DNA of 64,000 nucleotides from Candidatus Poribacteria bacterium (GCA_021295715.1 JAGWBV010000003.1:83400-147399), one strand, 5' to 3'; numbered from the stretch's first letter, positions 35,791 to 45,246 are shown. Numbers and translations: made by a program. The notes: a model not told the origin generated them from the letters alone.

Positions 35791-37953
35791 GTGAAGTGGA
35801 TTAACATTGCTAAAACATCTGAAATTGAACCGGGACAGAATATCCTCGTCAAATGGGACGGCGAAAACATTGCAATCTTCAATACAGGCACAGAATTTTA
35901 CGCGATCAATAATACCTGCCCGCATCAGGGGGGACCCCTCAACGAGGGAACACTGGCGGGTGAAGTCGTTACCTGCCCATGGCACGGTTGGCAATACAAT
36001 CTGAAAAGTGGATGTCCGATTACCACGCCAAACCTCCGAACCTATCCACTTCGGCTTGATAGAGATACACTTCAGATCGCAATCTCCCCTGAAGTATCAG
36101 CAAACAACAGGCTCGAAGGGACTGTTTTTAACCAAACCATTGAAACCGATCAGGTCTATGAAATCCTTGAGCAGATTCAGCTTGGAAAGACACTCGATGA
36201 AGTCTTTGAGAATATCCACGAGGGACTTCAGAATGTGGTCCCACATAACCGATTAGGGATCGCACTCATTGACGAATCCTCCGGTAATTTAGTGCAGTGC
36301 AAAACGAAATCCAACAGAAAAATCTTGCTGGACAACGGGTTTTCAGCAAAGATCAAGGGGTCAAGCCTTGAGCCTATCCTCAATTCAGGGGAAGCACGGA
36401 TTATTGACGATTTTCAGGAAATTCTCGCAAGAAGACCGACGGACTGGACAAGACTGATGGTCCAAGAAGGGATGCGCTCAAATCTGACACTTCCACTTAA
36501 AGTGCAGGGCAAACCCATTGGGGTTGTCTTTTTCACCAGCGAAAAACCCCGGGCATTCTCCGAGGCGCATATTGGACGACTGAAACCGATTGCCGGACAA
36601 CTCTCAATTCTCATTGAAAAAGGGAATTGGATAGACAAACTCGCCGAAAACAACAGACGATACCGCACACTTTTTGAGATGTCTAACGACGCAATTTTCA
36701 TTTGTCCATCACTCACAGAAACGTTTGTTACTGTAAACGAAAATTTCTGTGCATGGCTTGGTTACACACACCAAGAACTCGTCAATCTGTCCCTGCGTGA
36801 TCTAACGCCCCCTGATGAATTTCAAAAAGCCAGCGAAACGCTCGAAGGCCTCGACCAACAGAATCCTATTACTTTCCAAACTGAACTATCCCGTAAAAAC
36901 AGAAGCCGCTTACCATTGGAAATTCGAGCGATCCGGATTGTGCATGACGAACGGGAATTTGTCCAGGGGTTCGCGCGCGATCTTTCGGAGGTAAAGGCAC
37001 TCAGTGCCCAACTGAAGGAGCACCATTCGTTTGGGAATCTCATTGGGAAAAATCGGAAAATGCAGGAGATTTTCGAGTTAATTCGACTCGTCGCGCCCAT
37101 GAAAACGACCGTCCTGATTCAAGGTGAAAGCGGGACCGGCAAAGAACCGATCGCTCACGCAATCCACGACAATAGCGAGAGGACGAAAAAACCCTTCATC
37201 CGCGTCAATTGCGCTGGCTTGGTCGATAATTTGTTGGAGAGTGAACTCTTTGGACATGTCAAAGGTGCGTTTACGGATGCCATCGCAACGCGCGAAGGAC
37301 GGTTCGCAGCCGCGGACCGCGGTACCCTTTTTCTTGATGAAATCGGTGAGTTAAGTCTCGGAACACAAGCAAAGTTGCTCCGCGTCTTGCAAGAGGGCGA
37401 ATATGAAATGGTCGGTTCAACCGAAACAAGGAAAGTAGATGTTCGTGTCATTGCAGCAACAAATCGAATCCTGAAAACAGAAATTGATGCTGGACGTTTT
37501 CGCGAGGATTTATACTACAGGCTCAATGTCGTCCCGATTACACCGCCGCCACTCCGTGAAAGACGAGATGACATTCCACGCCTCATTGAACACTTTATCG
37601 AAAAATTCAATCAACAGACCCAAAAATCTATTCATCGCGCCTCACCCGATACCCTTGAAATCTTAGTGGATTATACTTACCCCGGCAATGTGCGAGAGTT
37701 GGAGAACATTATAGAGCATGCATTCGTTAAATGTCAGGGTGGCAGCATCGAAAAGCAACATCTACCGCCCGATCTTATTTCGTCGCGGGATGATATTGTT
37801 ACGCAGGCACTCAGGGAAAGCAATCCGCTTGCTGCCTTGGAACGTGAACTCGTTCAACGGGTTTTGGAGGAGTCTGATGGAAAGCCGCAACTCGCTGCAC
37901 AACGTTTGGGAATCAGTCGGACAACCCTATGGCGCAAACTCAAGGCAGTATAG
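35791..37953 (+). CDS. Rieske-GAF-PAS-sigma54 AAA+ transcriptional regulator
   Basis: 720 residues from a GTG start with GGAGGG upstream. Domains in order: Rieske [2Fe-2S] domain 1-100 with ligands C43, H45, C62, H65 (CPHQGG and CPWHGWQYN); GAF-like 115-275; PAS about 285-400; AAA+ sigma-54 activator about 415-645 with Walker A GESGTGK (445-451), Walker B GTLFLDEIGE, arginine finger region FREDLYYRLN; and a Fis-type HTH at 685-720. The sigma-54 contact loop reads GAFTDA (492-497) instead of GAFTGA, and Walker A continues KEPIA where KELIA is usual. A Rieske cluster as the input domain suggests redox or oxygen sensing (inference). The PhyH and sodC genes follow on the same strand. Confidence 0.93.
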   Translation: MKWINIAKTSEIEPGQNILVKWDGENIAIFNTGTEFYAINNTCPHQGGPLNEGTLAGEVVTCPWHGWQYNLKSGCPITTPNLRTYPLRLDRDTLQIAISPEVSANNRLEGTVFNQTIETDQVYEILEQIQLGKTLDEVFENIHEGLQNVVPHNRLGIALIDESSGNLVQCKTKSNRKILLDNGFSAKIKGSSLEPILNSGEARIIDDFQEILARRPTDWTRLMVQEGMRSNLTLPLKVQGKPIGVVFFTSEKPRAFSEAHIGRLKPIAGQLSILIEKGNWIDKLAENNRRYRTLFEMSNDAIFICPSLTETFVTVNENFCAWLGYTHQELVNLSLRDLTPPDEFQKASETLEGLDQQNPITFQTELSRKNRSRLPLEIRAIRIVHDEREFVQGFARDLSEVKALSAQLKEHHSFGNLIGKNRKMQEIFELIRLVAPMKTTVLIQGESGTGKEPIAHAIHDNSERTKKPFIRVNCAGLVDNLLESELFGHVKGAFTDAIATREGRFAAADRGTLFLDEIGELSLGTQAKLLRVLQEGEYEMVGSTETRKVDVRVIAATNRILKTEIDAGRFREDLYYRLNVVPITPPPLRERRDDIPRLIEHFIEKFNQQTQKSIHRASPDTLEILVDYTYPGNVRELENIIEHAFVKCQGGSIEKQHLPPDLISSRDDIVTQALRESNPLAALERELVQRVLEESDGKPQLAAQRLGISRTTLWRKLKAV

Positions 37954-38033
37954 TTGTGGTATCGGGGCAATCGCTTTGTGGATACCTTAGAAGAAATCTG
38001 GACGCTTGAAATCCAACGCCGACACGTTTTTCA

Positions 38034-38063
38034 TTGACAACTTCGTTGGGATTAACATATCAT
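38034..38063 (+). promoter_or_regulatory. Promoter of the PhyH gene at 38112
   Basis: TTGACA (38034-38039), 18-base spacer, TATCAT (38058-38063). This is a sigma-70-type signal; no -24/-12 sigma-54 promoter was recognised in the 37954-38111 gap. Confidence 0.55.
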
Positions 38064-38111
38064 ATCGGATAAGCGTTGATTCGTTGCTACTGTTTGAAAG
38101 GAGTACCGAAA

Positions 38112-38915
38112 ATGGCGAAAGCCCTCTCCCTCGTTGCCTATGATGACTTGGAAAGCCAAGTTGAAGCCTTGGAAAGGGATGGATATGTCTATTTTCCCAA
38201 CGTGCTTGATGCCGATGAAATTGCTGAATTGCGTGCAACCATGGATCAATTAGAGGCAATCCCAGTGTCTCATGATCGGGACGAAACCCCTCAAAATGGC
38301 GACGCATTCCTCCATAAACTCATCAGCAACTCGTTTAATCGAGACCCGTTGTATCTCCAATTCCTTGACAGACCTCCCGTTTTTGAAGTTGCCGAGGCGA
38401 CGCACGGCGAGGATTTTCATTGCATCGGTATGCATTCGTGGCTGACAGGACCGGGACGTCCGGATCAGGGACTACATTCGGATTGGCTGCCAATCTCTCT
38501 ACCCGCAGACGTTCGTTCCGATCCCCGCGTCAAAATCCCCATTTTCATCACTACCGCCCATTACTATCTCAATGATATGTATGAGGAATTAGGACCAACA
38601 AAGTTTGTTCCGGGCAGTCATTTTTCTGGGTGCTCTCCAAACGGCGCAACCGAGTGGAATAACCGCGGAGAAGAGAGTATCTTATGCAATGCTGGGGACG
38701 TGGTGCTTTTCCGTAGTGAAGTCTGGCATCGTGGCTCAGCCAATACGAGTGCCGAAACCCGTTACCTTATGCAGGTGCACTATGCCCAGCGGATGATCAC
38801 ACAGAAGTATCCGCCCTATCTGAATAAGTTCCAGTTTGACGAGTCGATTCTCGCCCAAGCAACCCCACGACAGAGGCGACTCATGGGGGACCATCGACCG
38901 AGTAACTATGATTGA
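38112..38915 (+). CDS. PhyH family dioxygenase, copy flanking sodC
   Basis: 267 residues. Iron ligands H122 and D124 in GLHSDW and H206 in VWHRGSANTS, with R217 as the likely 2-oxoglutarate anchor. The start at 38112 follows AAAGGAG; an earlier frame start at 38076 has no site. The protein at 39743-40546 is nearly the same in length and sequence, so the two are duplicates now separated by the sodC gene and a short inverted-repeat element. This subtype (MAKALSL N-terminus, YLNDMYEELGPTKFVPGSH) differs from the tandem pair at 3-4.7 kb. Confidence 0.92.
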   Translation: MAKALSLVAYDDLESQVEALERDGYVYFPNVLDADEIAELRATMDQLEAIPVSHDRDETPQNGDAFLHKLISNSFNRDPLYLQFLDRPPVFEVAEATHGEDFHCIGMHSWLTGPGRPDQGLHSDWLPISLPADVRSDPRVKIPIFITTAHYYLNDMYEELGPTKFVPGSHFSGCSPNGATEWNNRGEESILCNAGDVVLFRSEVWHRGSANTSAETRYLMQVHYAQRMITQKYPPYLNKFQFDESILAQATPRQRRLMGDHRPSNYD

Positions 38916-38994
38916 GATTTTTACGGATTCTTTCTATCATATTTCAATTATCTGACCCACGTTAGATTAACAAACTTTAACAAAGGAGTTATCA

Positions 38995-39570
38995 ATGAAA
39001 ACACGTTTAATTTCTATTACTGTAAAGTCCACAGTTTTCCTATTGATTGGTATTTTTATTATATTGGTGGGTTGCGAAAGAACGCGCCAACAGGCAGGAG
39101 TTCTTTCAATCACACCCAGAAAACAAGCAAACGCCATGATTGCCTCATCGAGCGACAGTGGCGTAACTGGAGTAGCAGTCTACACACAAAACGGCGACCA
39201 AATCACGCTCACGGTTGAAATTCAGGGCGCAACCCCCGGTCTTCACGCCGTTCATATCCACGCAAACGGTGATTGCAGTTCACCCGACGGTACATCCGCC
39301 GGAGGTCACTGGAATCCCACGGGTGTTGCACACGGAAAATGGGGAGAAGGTGAGTTCCATCTTGGGGACATCGGCAATATCACCGTCGGAGAAGATGGAA
39401 TGGGCAGTATTACATTGACGACGGATCTCTGGGAGATCGGCACCGGTTCCGACGTAGATATTGTCGGTCGAGGTATTATTGTCCATGCCGGTGCGGACGA
39501 TTTCACTTCGCAGCCTTCGGGGGCTGCTGGTGCGCGTATCGGGTGCGGTGCCATTGTATTAGTAGAATAG
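38995..39570 (+). CDS. sodC: Cu/Zn superoxide dismutase lipoprotein
   Basis: 191 residues. Lipoprotein signal with lipobox ILVGC (C27). Copper ligands H87 and H89 in HAVHIHANGDC, bridging H105 in GGHWNP, later H164 in IIVHAGADD. C94 and C184 (ARIGCGAI) would form the structural disulfide. It dismutates superoxide outside the cytoplasm, anchored to a membrane. AAAGGAG lies upstream of the ATG. Its position between two copies of a PhyH gene, downstream of a Rieske-type regulator, suggests a link to oxygen chemistry (inference). Its stop codon overlaps the left end of a short inverted-repeat element. Confidence 0.94.
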   Translation: MKTRLISITVKSTVFLLIGIFIILVGCERTRQQAGVLSITPRKQANAMIASSSDSGVTGVAVYTQNGDQITLTVEIQGATPGLHAVHIHANGDCSSPDGTSAGGHWNPTGVAHGKWGEGEFHLGDIGNITVGEDGMGSITLTTDLWEIGTGSDVDIVGRGIIVHAGADDFTSQPSGAAGARIGCGAIVLVE

Positions 39571-39694
39571 GACTTACGCAAAATTCCTTTCTTTCCTCAC
39601 AGGATCGGAAGATTGGAAGGATGGAAGCGTGGAAGGTGGACTTCCATCCTTCCTTTCATCCTTTCATCCCAATATTTGCTTTGTGCGTAAGTCC
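39570..39694. repeat. Short inverted-repeat element (MITE-like) between sodC and PhyH
   Basis: Ends GGACTTACGCA (39570-39580) and TGCGTAAGTCC (39684-39694) are inverted copies. Inside, GGAAGGATGGAAG (39615-39627) and CTTCCATCCTTCC (39641-39653) form a perfect 13-base stem. The 125-bp unit has no gene. Left-end-like sequence GGACTAACGCA is also seen near 35522 without a matching right end. Confidence 0.65.
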
Positions 39695-39742
39695 CGTTAT
39701 TAAACTTTGAACAATTTTTAAAATCATCAAGGAGTACTGAAA

Positions 39743-40546
39743 ATGGCAAAAGCCCTCTCACTGATTGCCTACAACGACTTAGAAAGCCGAGTGGAAGCAC
39801 TGGAAAGGGATGGTTATGTCTATTTCCCTAACGTGCTTAATGCTGAGGAAGTCGCCAAATTGCGAGCCATGGTGGATCGATTAGAGACGATCCCAGAGTG
39901 TTTGGATCGGCACCAAACACCTCAAAATGGTGGAAAATTCCTCAACAAAATCATCAATAACTCGTTTAATCGAGACCCGTTGTATCTCCAATTCCTTGAC
40001 AAATCACCCATTATTGAAGTTGCCGAGGCAACGCACGGCGAGGATTGTCATTGCATCGGCATGCAATCGTGGGTGACGGGACCGGGACGTCCGGATCAGG
40101 GGTTACACACAGATTGGTTGCCAATCAGCCTACCTGCAGACATTCGTTCCGATCCGCGCGTCAAAGTCCCAATCTTTATCACTACTGCCCATTATTATCT
40201 CAACGATATGTATGAGGAATTAGGACCGACGAAGTTTGTTCCGGGCAGCCATTTTTCTGGGTGTTCTCCAAACGGACAAACCGAATGGAATAACCGGGGT
40301 GAAGAGAGCATCTTATGCAATGCTGGGGACGTGGTGCTTTTCCGCAGTGAAGTCTGGCATCGTGGTTCAGCCAACACGAGTGACGAAACCCGCTATCTTT
40401 TGCAGGTGCACTATGCCCAGCGGATGATTACACAGAAGTACCCACCCTATCTAAATAAATTTCAGTTTGATGCCTCGATCCTCGCCCAAGCGAACCCTCA
40501 GCAGAAACGACTCATGGGCGATCATCGACCCAGTAACTACGATTAA
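39743..40546 (+). CDS. PhyH family dioxygenase, second copy flanking sodC
   Basis: 267 residues, paralogue of 38112-38915 with the same motif positions (H122, D124, H206, R217; GLHTDW, VWHRGSANTS). Even the ribosome site and leader (AAGGAGTACTGAAA against AAAGGAGTACCGAAA) are shared, so the duplication included the translation signal. Differences cluster in residues 45-70. Both copies look active. The next PhyH gene follows 31 bases after the stop codon. Confidence 0.92.
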   Translation: MAKALSLIAYNDLESRVEALERDGYVYFPNVLNAEEVAKLRAMVDRLETIPECLDRHQTPQNGGKFLNKIINNSFNRDPLYLQFLDKSPIIEVAEATHGEDCHCIGMQSWVTGPGRPDQGLHTDWLPISLPADIRSDPRVKVPIFITTAHYYLNDMYEELGPTKFVPGSHFSGCSPNGQTEWNNRGEESILCNAGDVVLFRSEVWHRGSANTSDETRYLLQVHYAQRMITQKYPPYLNKFQFDASILAQANPQQKRLMGDHRPSNYD

Positions 40547-40577
40547 AGGCACGTATTTCCGATCCACTTAAGATGCC

Positions 40578-41405
40578 ATGAATACACAAGTTACGAACGA
40601 TCAGATCGAATTTTACCGCGAAAATGGATTCCTGATTATTGACAATTTCCTGAACGGTTCCGAGTTGTTATTGTGGCAGGATACCGTGGACGAGGCTGTT
40701 GCGCAGCATGTGAGCCGTTCTGATGCCTATCACAACCAAAGCGGAGAAGACAGCTACTACAAGAATGTCTTCGTTCAATGCGTCAATTTGTGGAAGACGA
40801 GCGAGAAGATTAAACAGTTAATTCTCAACCCTGAGTTGGGTAGTCTGGCGGCAGACCTCGCCGGTACTTCGGGTGTGCGATTGTATCACGACCACGCCAT
40901 GGTTAAGCAACCGTGGGCAAATCCGACGAACTTCCATGTCGATAATCCGTATGACCCGTTCTATTCACATCAGGCAATCATGTTCTGGATAGCTCTTGAT
41001 GATGCAACGCTTCAAAACGGCTGTTTGTATTTTCTGCCCGGTACACATAAGACGAGCGGCTTTGAGGTTGGTGGGAGCCTCGGACAGGTTGGTATCGGTG
41101 AGCTGTTCCGAGAGTATCCAGAGTGGGCGGAGATTGAACCCTACGCCGCTGAGATGAAAGCGGGAGCCGGCGTGTTCATCAGTGGGATGGTCGCGCATGC
41201 GGCGGGACCGAATATGACAACACACCCGCGCCGTGCGTTCGCCATGCTCTTTATGCCGGAGGATGCCACGTTCAATGGGAAGAAAAGCGCGTTGCCCGAT
41301 GAAGTATTTGCGAAGTTAGAGGTCGGCGATGTGTTGGCGGACGATGCACATCTGCCACTGATTTTCTCGTATCAAGAGGGTAGTACATTGCCAAATCAGT
41401 CTTAA
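40578..41405 (+). CDS. PhyH family dioxygenase
   Basis: 275 residues, a different subtype from its upstream neighbours. Iron ligands H120 and D122 in NFHVDNPY, distal H207 in GMVAHAAGPN, arginines at 218-219 in HPRRAF. Residues 14-24 (RENGFLIIDNF) are the usual N-terminal strand. It is the third PhyH gene in a row on the plus strand. Ribosome site not obvious (a purine-poor leader), so it may be translated from the upstream transcript. Confidence 0.9.
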   Translation: MNTQVTNDQIEFYRENGFLIIDNFLNGSELLLWQDTVDEAVAQHVSRSDAYHNQSGEDSYYKNVFVQCVNLWKTSEKIKQLILNPELGSLAADLAGTSGVRLYHDHAMVKQPWANPTNFHVDNPYDPFYSHQAIMFWIALDDATLQNGCLYFLPGTHKTSGFEVGGSLGQVGIGELFREYPEWAEIEPYAAEMKAGAGVFISGMVAHAAGPNMTTHPRRAFAMLFMPEDATFNGKKSALPDEVFAKLEVGDVLADDAHLPLIFSYQEGSTLPNQS

Positions 41406-41434
41406 ATCGAAAACCGAATATCGGGAGTTTTCTC

Positions 41435-41824
41435 ATGTGGCGTGTAGATGTGAATGGAAAAATTATCGTGTTGATTCTATCGATGATATTATTTCTTACC
41501 GCTTGTGGTAGCGATGTCGATTATCTTGGCGACTCCTATCCGTCTACCGTCCATGTGGATGTTTACTTTTCAGAGAATGATGTAATCGAAGACTATCTGG
41601 TGATGGGACATGCGACTATAGAGGGAGATGAAGCGGGGGAGTTACAAGAAAAGCTAATAGAGAAGGCGCGAGAGAGTGGAGCTGATGGAATCGTATTTGA
41701 AGAATTTGATCGCGTGAAGTCCGGAGAAGTAACCATAGACAATAACGTGGGTACCGAGCAGACAATAACCACAAAAGTGTTACAGGTTAAATCGATTTTT
41801 ATCAAGTATAAAAAGAATCTGTAA
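41435..41824 (+). CDS. Small lipoprotein
   Basis: 129 residues. Signal with lipobox FLTAC (about residue 24). The mature part has YPSTVHVDVYFSENDVIEDYLVMGHATI then a helix with EKARESGADGIVFEEF, a pattern seen in small outer-membrane lipoproteins of planctomycete-like bacteria. Function unknown. GGGAG precedes the ATG. Its stop codon overlaps the start of the membrane-protein pseudogene (TAATG), so the two were translationally coupled. Confidence 0.75.
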   Translation: MWRVDVNGKIIVLILSMILFLTACGSDVDYLGDSYPSTVHVDVYFSENDVIEDYLVMGHATIEGDEAGELQEKLIEKARESGADGIVFEEFDRVKSGEVTIDNNVGTEQTITTKVLQVKSIFIKYKKNL

Positions 41825-43715
41825 TGCCGCACACGAAACCGCCCCTATCCCCATCAAGACCGTCCTCATCCGTCGGCTGGCGGTCCATAGCAATTGGACT
41901 TCTTCTCATCCCGATCAATTGTTATTGGATTACTTATATTGAACTGGTACAATACTCCGCGCAGCCCACAATCGTCTCGCTGATTTTCACGGTTGTTTTC
42001 AACGTGCTTGTGTTGATCGGATTCAACCAAATACTCAAGCGATTCCTGCCCCAGTTCGCGCTATCTCAAGGTGAACTCCTTGTCATCTATGTCATGTTAT
42101 CCGTAGCGTCTGCCACTGCGGGACACAGCATGATGGAGATTTTGGTTTCCACGTTAGGGCACGCTTTCTGGTTCGCAACGCCGGAGAACGATTGGAAAGA
42201 CCTGTTTTGGCGGTATATTCCGAGTTGGCTTGCCGTGTCGGACAAGGGCGTTCTTTCAGGCTATTACGAGGGAGATTCTACGCTCTACACAACGCGGCAT
42301 CTGTTGGGTTGGCTAACGCCTGTGATGAATTGGTTCGCCTTTCTCTTTGTGATGCTGTTTGTTATGGTTTGTATCACTGTCATCGTTCGGAAACCGTGGA
42401 CGGAAGATGAGAAACTGGCGTATCCGATTATCCAACTTCCGGCTCGGATGACGAGCGACGGTTTCTTCACAAATCGGTTGATGTGGATCGGTTTCGGGCT
42501 TGTGGCGGCTTTCGATGTCGTTAACGGTCTCCACCACGTCTTTCCTGCGATACCCTCTGTGTACGAGAAAGCATACCGTTTCAGATTCACAGAGAAACCC
42601 TTCTCCGCAATGGGGTGGCTGAGATTGGGTATCTACCCTTTTGTTTTAGGCATTGGGTTTCTAATTCCGTTGGATCTGTTATTTTCGAGTTGGTTTTTCT
42701 TTTGGGTGTGGAAGGGGCAACAGGTCGTTGGAAGCATTATGGGTTTAGAAGGGACGGGTTATCCTTACGTCAACTATCAGGGATTTGGTGCCTATATGGG
42801 CATCTTTCTGATTGCCTTATGGAGGGGCAGAAAATACCTTCAGAATTTGCTGGCAGCGAAAGTTCGTCCCACATCCACGCGAGATGAACCGATGTCACCC
42901 CGGACGGTGCTTCTCGCACTTATTGCTGGCATTGCGTTTCTGACCTTTTTTTGTTTGAGAGCGGGTATGTCCCTCTGGACGATTCTTGTCTTCTTTGGAC
43001 TCTATTTTGCCTTCTCCACGGCGGTTTCTCGGATGCGAGCCGAGCTCGGATCGCCAATGCACGACTTGCATTATACGGGACCCGAACGAGTCATGGTTGC
43101 GGCTGTAGGCACTCGTAGGTTAGGACCGAATAATCTTTCGATGTTCTCTTTTTTTTGGTTTTTTACGCGCACTTTCGATTCGCATCCGATGCCCCATCAA
43201 CTTGAAGGCTTCAAACTCGGCTATTTGCGATCCTGATCGCACTGTTCGTTGGTATCCTCTCGCAATTTTGGGCACTTATATCCGTTCCTTATCGACTCGG
43301 TGCTTTACACGAGATGTCTCGCGTCCCGATTATATACGGATCTGAACCGTGGATGCAACTGCAGAAGTGGTTAGCACATCCGCTTGATCCAGACTATTGG
43401 GCGTTAGGATTTACCGGAATTGGTTTGTTGTTCGCGCTTTTCCTTATGCTGATGCGGATGAAATTTTTCTGGTTTCCTTTTCATCCAGCAGCGTATGCCA
43501 CCGTGTGTGGGAGCTGGGCAGTCAATTACATCTGGTTTAGCCTGGGCATCGTGTGGGTGTTGAAATTGGTTCTGCTGAAATACGGTGGGAGAAATGCCCA
43601 TCGAAAGGCAATGCCATTTTTTTTGGGGTTGATATTGGGGCAATTTACCGTCGGGAGTCTGTGGACAATATTGGGGATGGTGTTTAATATACCGACTTAT
43701 GGAATTTGGCCTTAA
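41824..43715 (+). pseudogene. Frameshifted polytopic membrane protein (DUF6785/DUF6784-like)
   Basis: Two frames together match the intact 640-residue protein at 29015-30937. The first (41824-43236) ends abnormally in GFKLGYLRS and a stop. The second continues from about 43215 in another frame (LFAILIALFVGILS, then 43314 onward: KYGGRNAHRKAMPFFLGLI) to 43715. Against the relative, about a dozen residues (the NRRKLL-like stretch between helix and loop) are missing at the junction, so a small frameshifting deletion near 43213 is more likely than a one-base error. The N-terminal part keeps the blocks FATPENDWKDLFW and VMVCITVIVRKPW. Confidence 0.75.
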
Positions 43716-43752
43716 TACACTAAACTGTCGACAACTATAGGACACAATTGTC

Positions 43753-43807
43753 GCCCCGCTGGGGCTTAGGGTTTGGCGGATGTCTGTATTTTTATAGACA
43801 TTCCGCC
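43753..43807. repeat. Clustered hairpins after the membrane-protein pseudogene
   Basis: GCCCC (43753-43757) pairs with GGGGC (43761-43765). GGCGGATGTCT (43775-43785) pairs with AGACATTCCGCC (43796-43807) with a one-base bulge. No T run follows. The structure is repeat-like and may help end transcription or protect the 3' end. Confidence 0.5.
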
Positions 43808-43863
43808 GCGTCCAATCTTGGTGTAGCAGCGAGCTGTGCTTGCAATACTGTTAACTTCATAAC

Positions 43864-43961
43864 GTCAAAAACGTTAGCACGTAACGGAGTGGAGTGCGGA
43901 TTTAAGGAACGTATTCGATAGTTTAGACGCACTTAATTCCTCCGCAAGGGATATTAAAAAC
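43864..43961 (+). repeat. Dispersed repeat ending at the start codon of the MR/MLE gene
   Basis: This 98-bp stretch is an inverted-orientation relative of 55922-56020. Shared parts are the AACGTTTTTGA end, CGTTACG, the ACGTTCCTTAAA block and the CCGCAAGG leader. Its right end provides CCGCAAGGGATATTAAAAAC directly before ATG 43962. Confidence 0.65.
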
Positions 43962-45089
43962 ATGAAAATTCAAAAAATTCAGGCGTTTCCACTTGCATAT
44001 CCAGAGCCACACTACAAAGGTATCGAGCGTTACATCACGCTTGCCCGCGTGGAGAGCGACGACGGTCTCGTGGGTTGGGGGGAGTGTATCTCGCAATTCC
44101 GAGAAGCGACACTCGCAACACAGATAATTATTGACCAGGGATTTGCACCAATGCTTACCGGTGAAGATGCCTTAGATGTGGAACGACACTGGCATAAAAT
44201 GCTCGACCACATCTGGTGGTATGGTCCTGAAGGCATCGCTGCGTTCGCCGTCAGTGCTGTGGATATGGCGTTATGGGACTTAAAGGGCAAAGCCCTCGGT
44301 CTACCCGTCTGCCAACTCCTTGGGGGTCAACTTCACGACAAAATCGCTGCAATGGCATCATTCATCTTCGATATGGAAGACTTGGACTGGACACTGAACG
44401 AATTTCGGTGGTTGCGTGAGCAAAACTACCGTATCGTCAAAGGCGGATGGGGGATGCGACCCGAGGCGGTATTCGGTCTCGATCGCCAGCGTGATATTGA
44501 GATGATTCGTCGTGTGCGTGAGGTGATTGGGGATGAACTTGAGTTTGTGATTGATACACCTGGTCACCGGCGTATTTGGGATGTCCCGACAGCGATTCAA
44601 CGTTTCCGGGACCTCGAACCCTATCGGCTCAAATGGATTGAGCAACCCCTGCCCCCCCAAAACTTTGAAGCATACGCCCAACTGCGGTCAGCGGTTATGA
44701 CACCCATCGGGACAGGTGAGGATGAATGGGATGTCGAAAGTTACAAACGCCTTATCCAGTCGGGTGGCGTTGATATCGTACAAATCGATCCGGGGCGTTG
44801 CCATGGACTCACCGGTAGCCGACGTGTCATCAAACTCGTTGAGGCGGAGAATCTTCTGTTCAGTGCCCATTCATGGAGCAGTGCCTTAAACACCGCTGCG
44901 AGTCTGCACATGCTTGCGAGTTCACCGCATGCCGATTGCACGGATTTTAAGCCCCATGAATCCCCGATGCAGCATGAATTGGTCAGCGATCCGTGGGCCC
45001 AAGAGGACGGTTATGTCGCTATCCGAGACGTTCCGGGATTGGGGGTCACGGTGCGAGAAGATATTGTGGAAAAATATCTGTTTGGATAG
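43962..45089 (+). CDS. Enolase-superfamily enzyme (mandelate racemase/MLE type)
   Basis: 375 residues with the capping domain (GWGECISQF, PEGIAAFAVSAVDMALWDLKGK) and barrel. Metal ligands D198 (VIDTPG), E227 (WIEQPL) and E253 (GTGEDE). The KxK region reads VKGGWG with only K160, and a candidate base H303 lies in SAHSW. Such enzymes abstract the alpha-proton of a carboxylate, most often as sugar-acid dehydratases. The single lysine and aspartate-threonine context do not identify the substrate. The start codon and ribosome site come from a dispersed repeat. Confidence 0.88.
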   Translation: MKIQKIQAFPLAYPEPHYKGIERYITLARVESDDGLVGWGECISQFREATLATQIIIDQGFAPMLTGEDALDVERHWHKMLDHIWWYGPEGIAAFAVSAVDMALWDLKGKALGLPVCQLLGGQLHDKIAAMASFIFDMEDLDWTLNEFRWLREQNYRIVKGGWGMRPEAVFGLDRQRDIEMIRRVREVIGDELEFVIDTPGHRRIWDVPTAIQRFRDLEPYRLKWIEQPLPPQNFEAYAQLRSAVMTPIGTGEDEWDVESYKRLIQSGGVDIVQIDPGRCHGLTGSRRVIKLVEAENLLFSAHSWSSALNTAASLHMLASSPHADCTDFKPHESPMQHELVSDPWAQEDGYVAIRDVPGLGVTVREDIVEKYLFG

Positions 45090-45246
45090 CAAATAGCAAT
45101 CGGCAGCTCGCAGGTTGAATTGAAACCCAACATCATACCAAAGTCCCTGAACTCACTATTGTAAGGGCAGCACTTGTGGCTGCTCTCTTAAAATCCGCGA
45201 AATCTGTAAAATCCGTATCAATCCGCGATTCAGACAATGAACTTCA

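Noticed and set aside
37954-38111. Sigma-54 promoter before the PhyH gene downstream of the regulator
   Set aside because: No GG-N10-GC element was found; a TTGACA/TATCAT pair explains transcription better.
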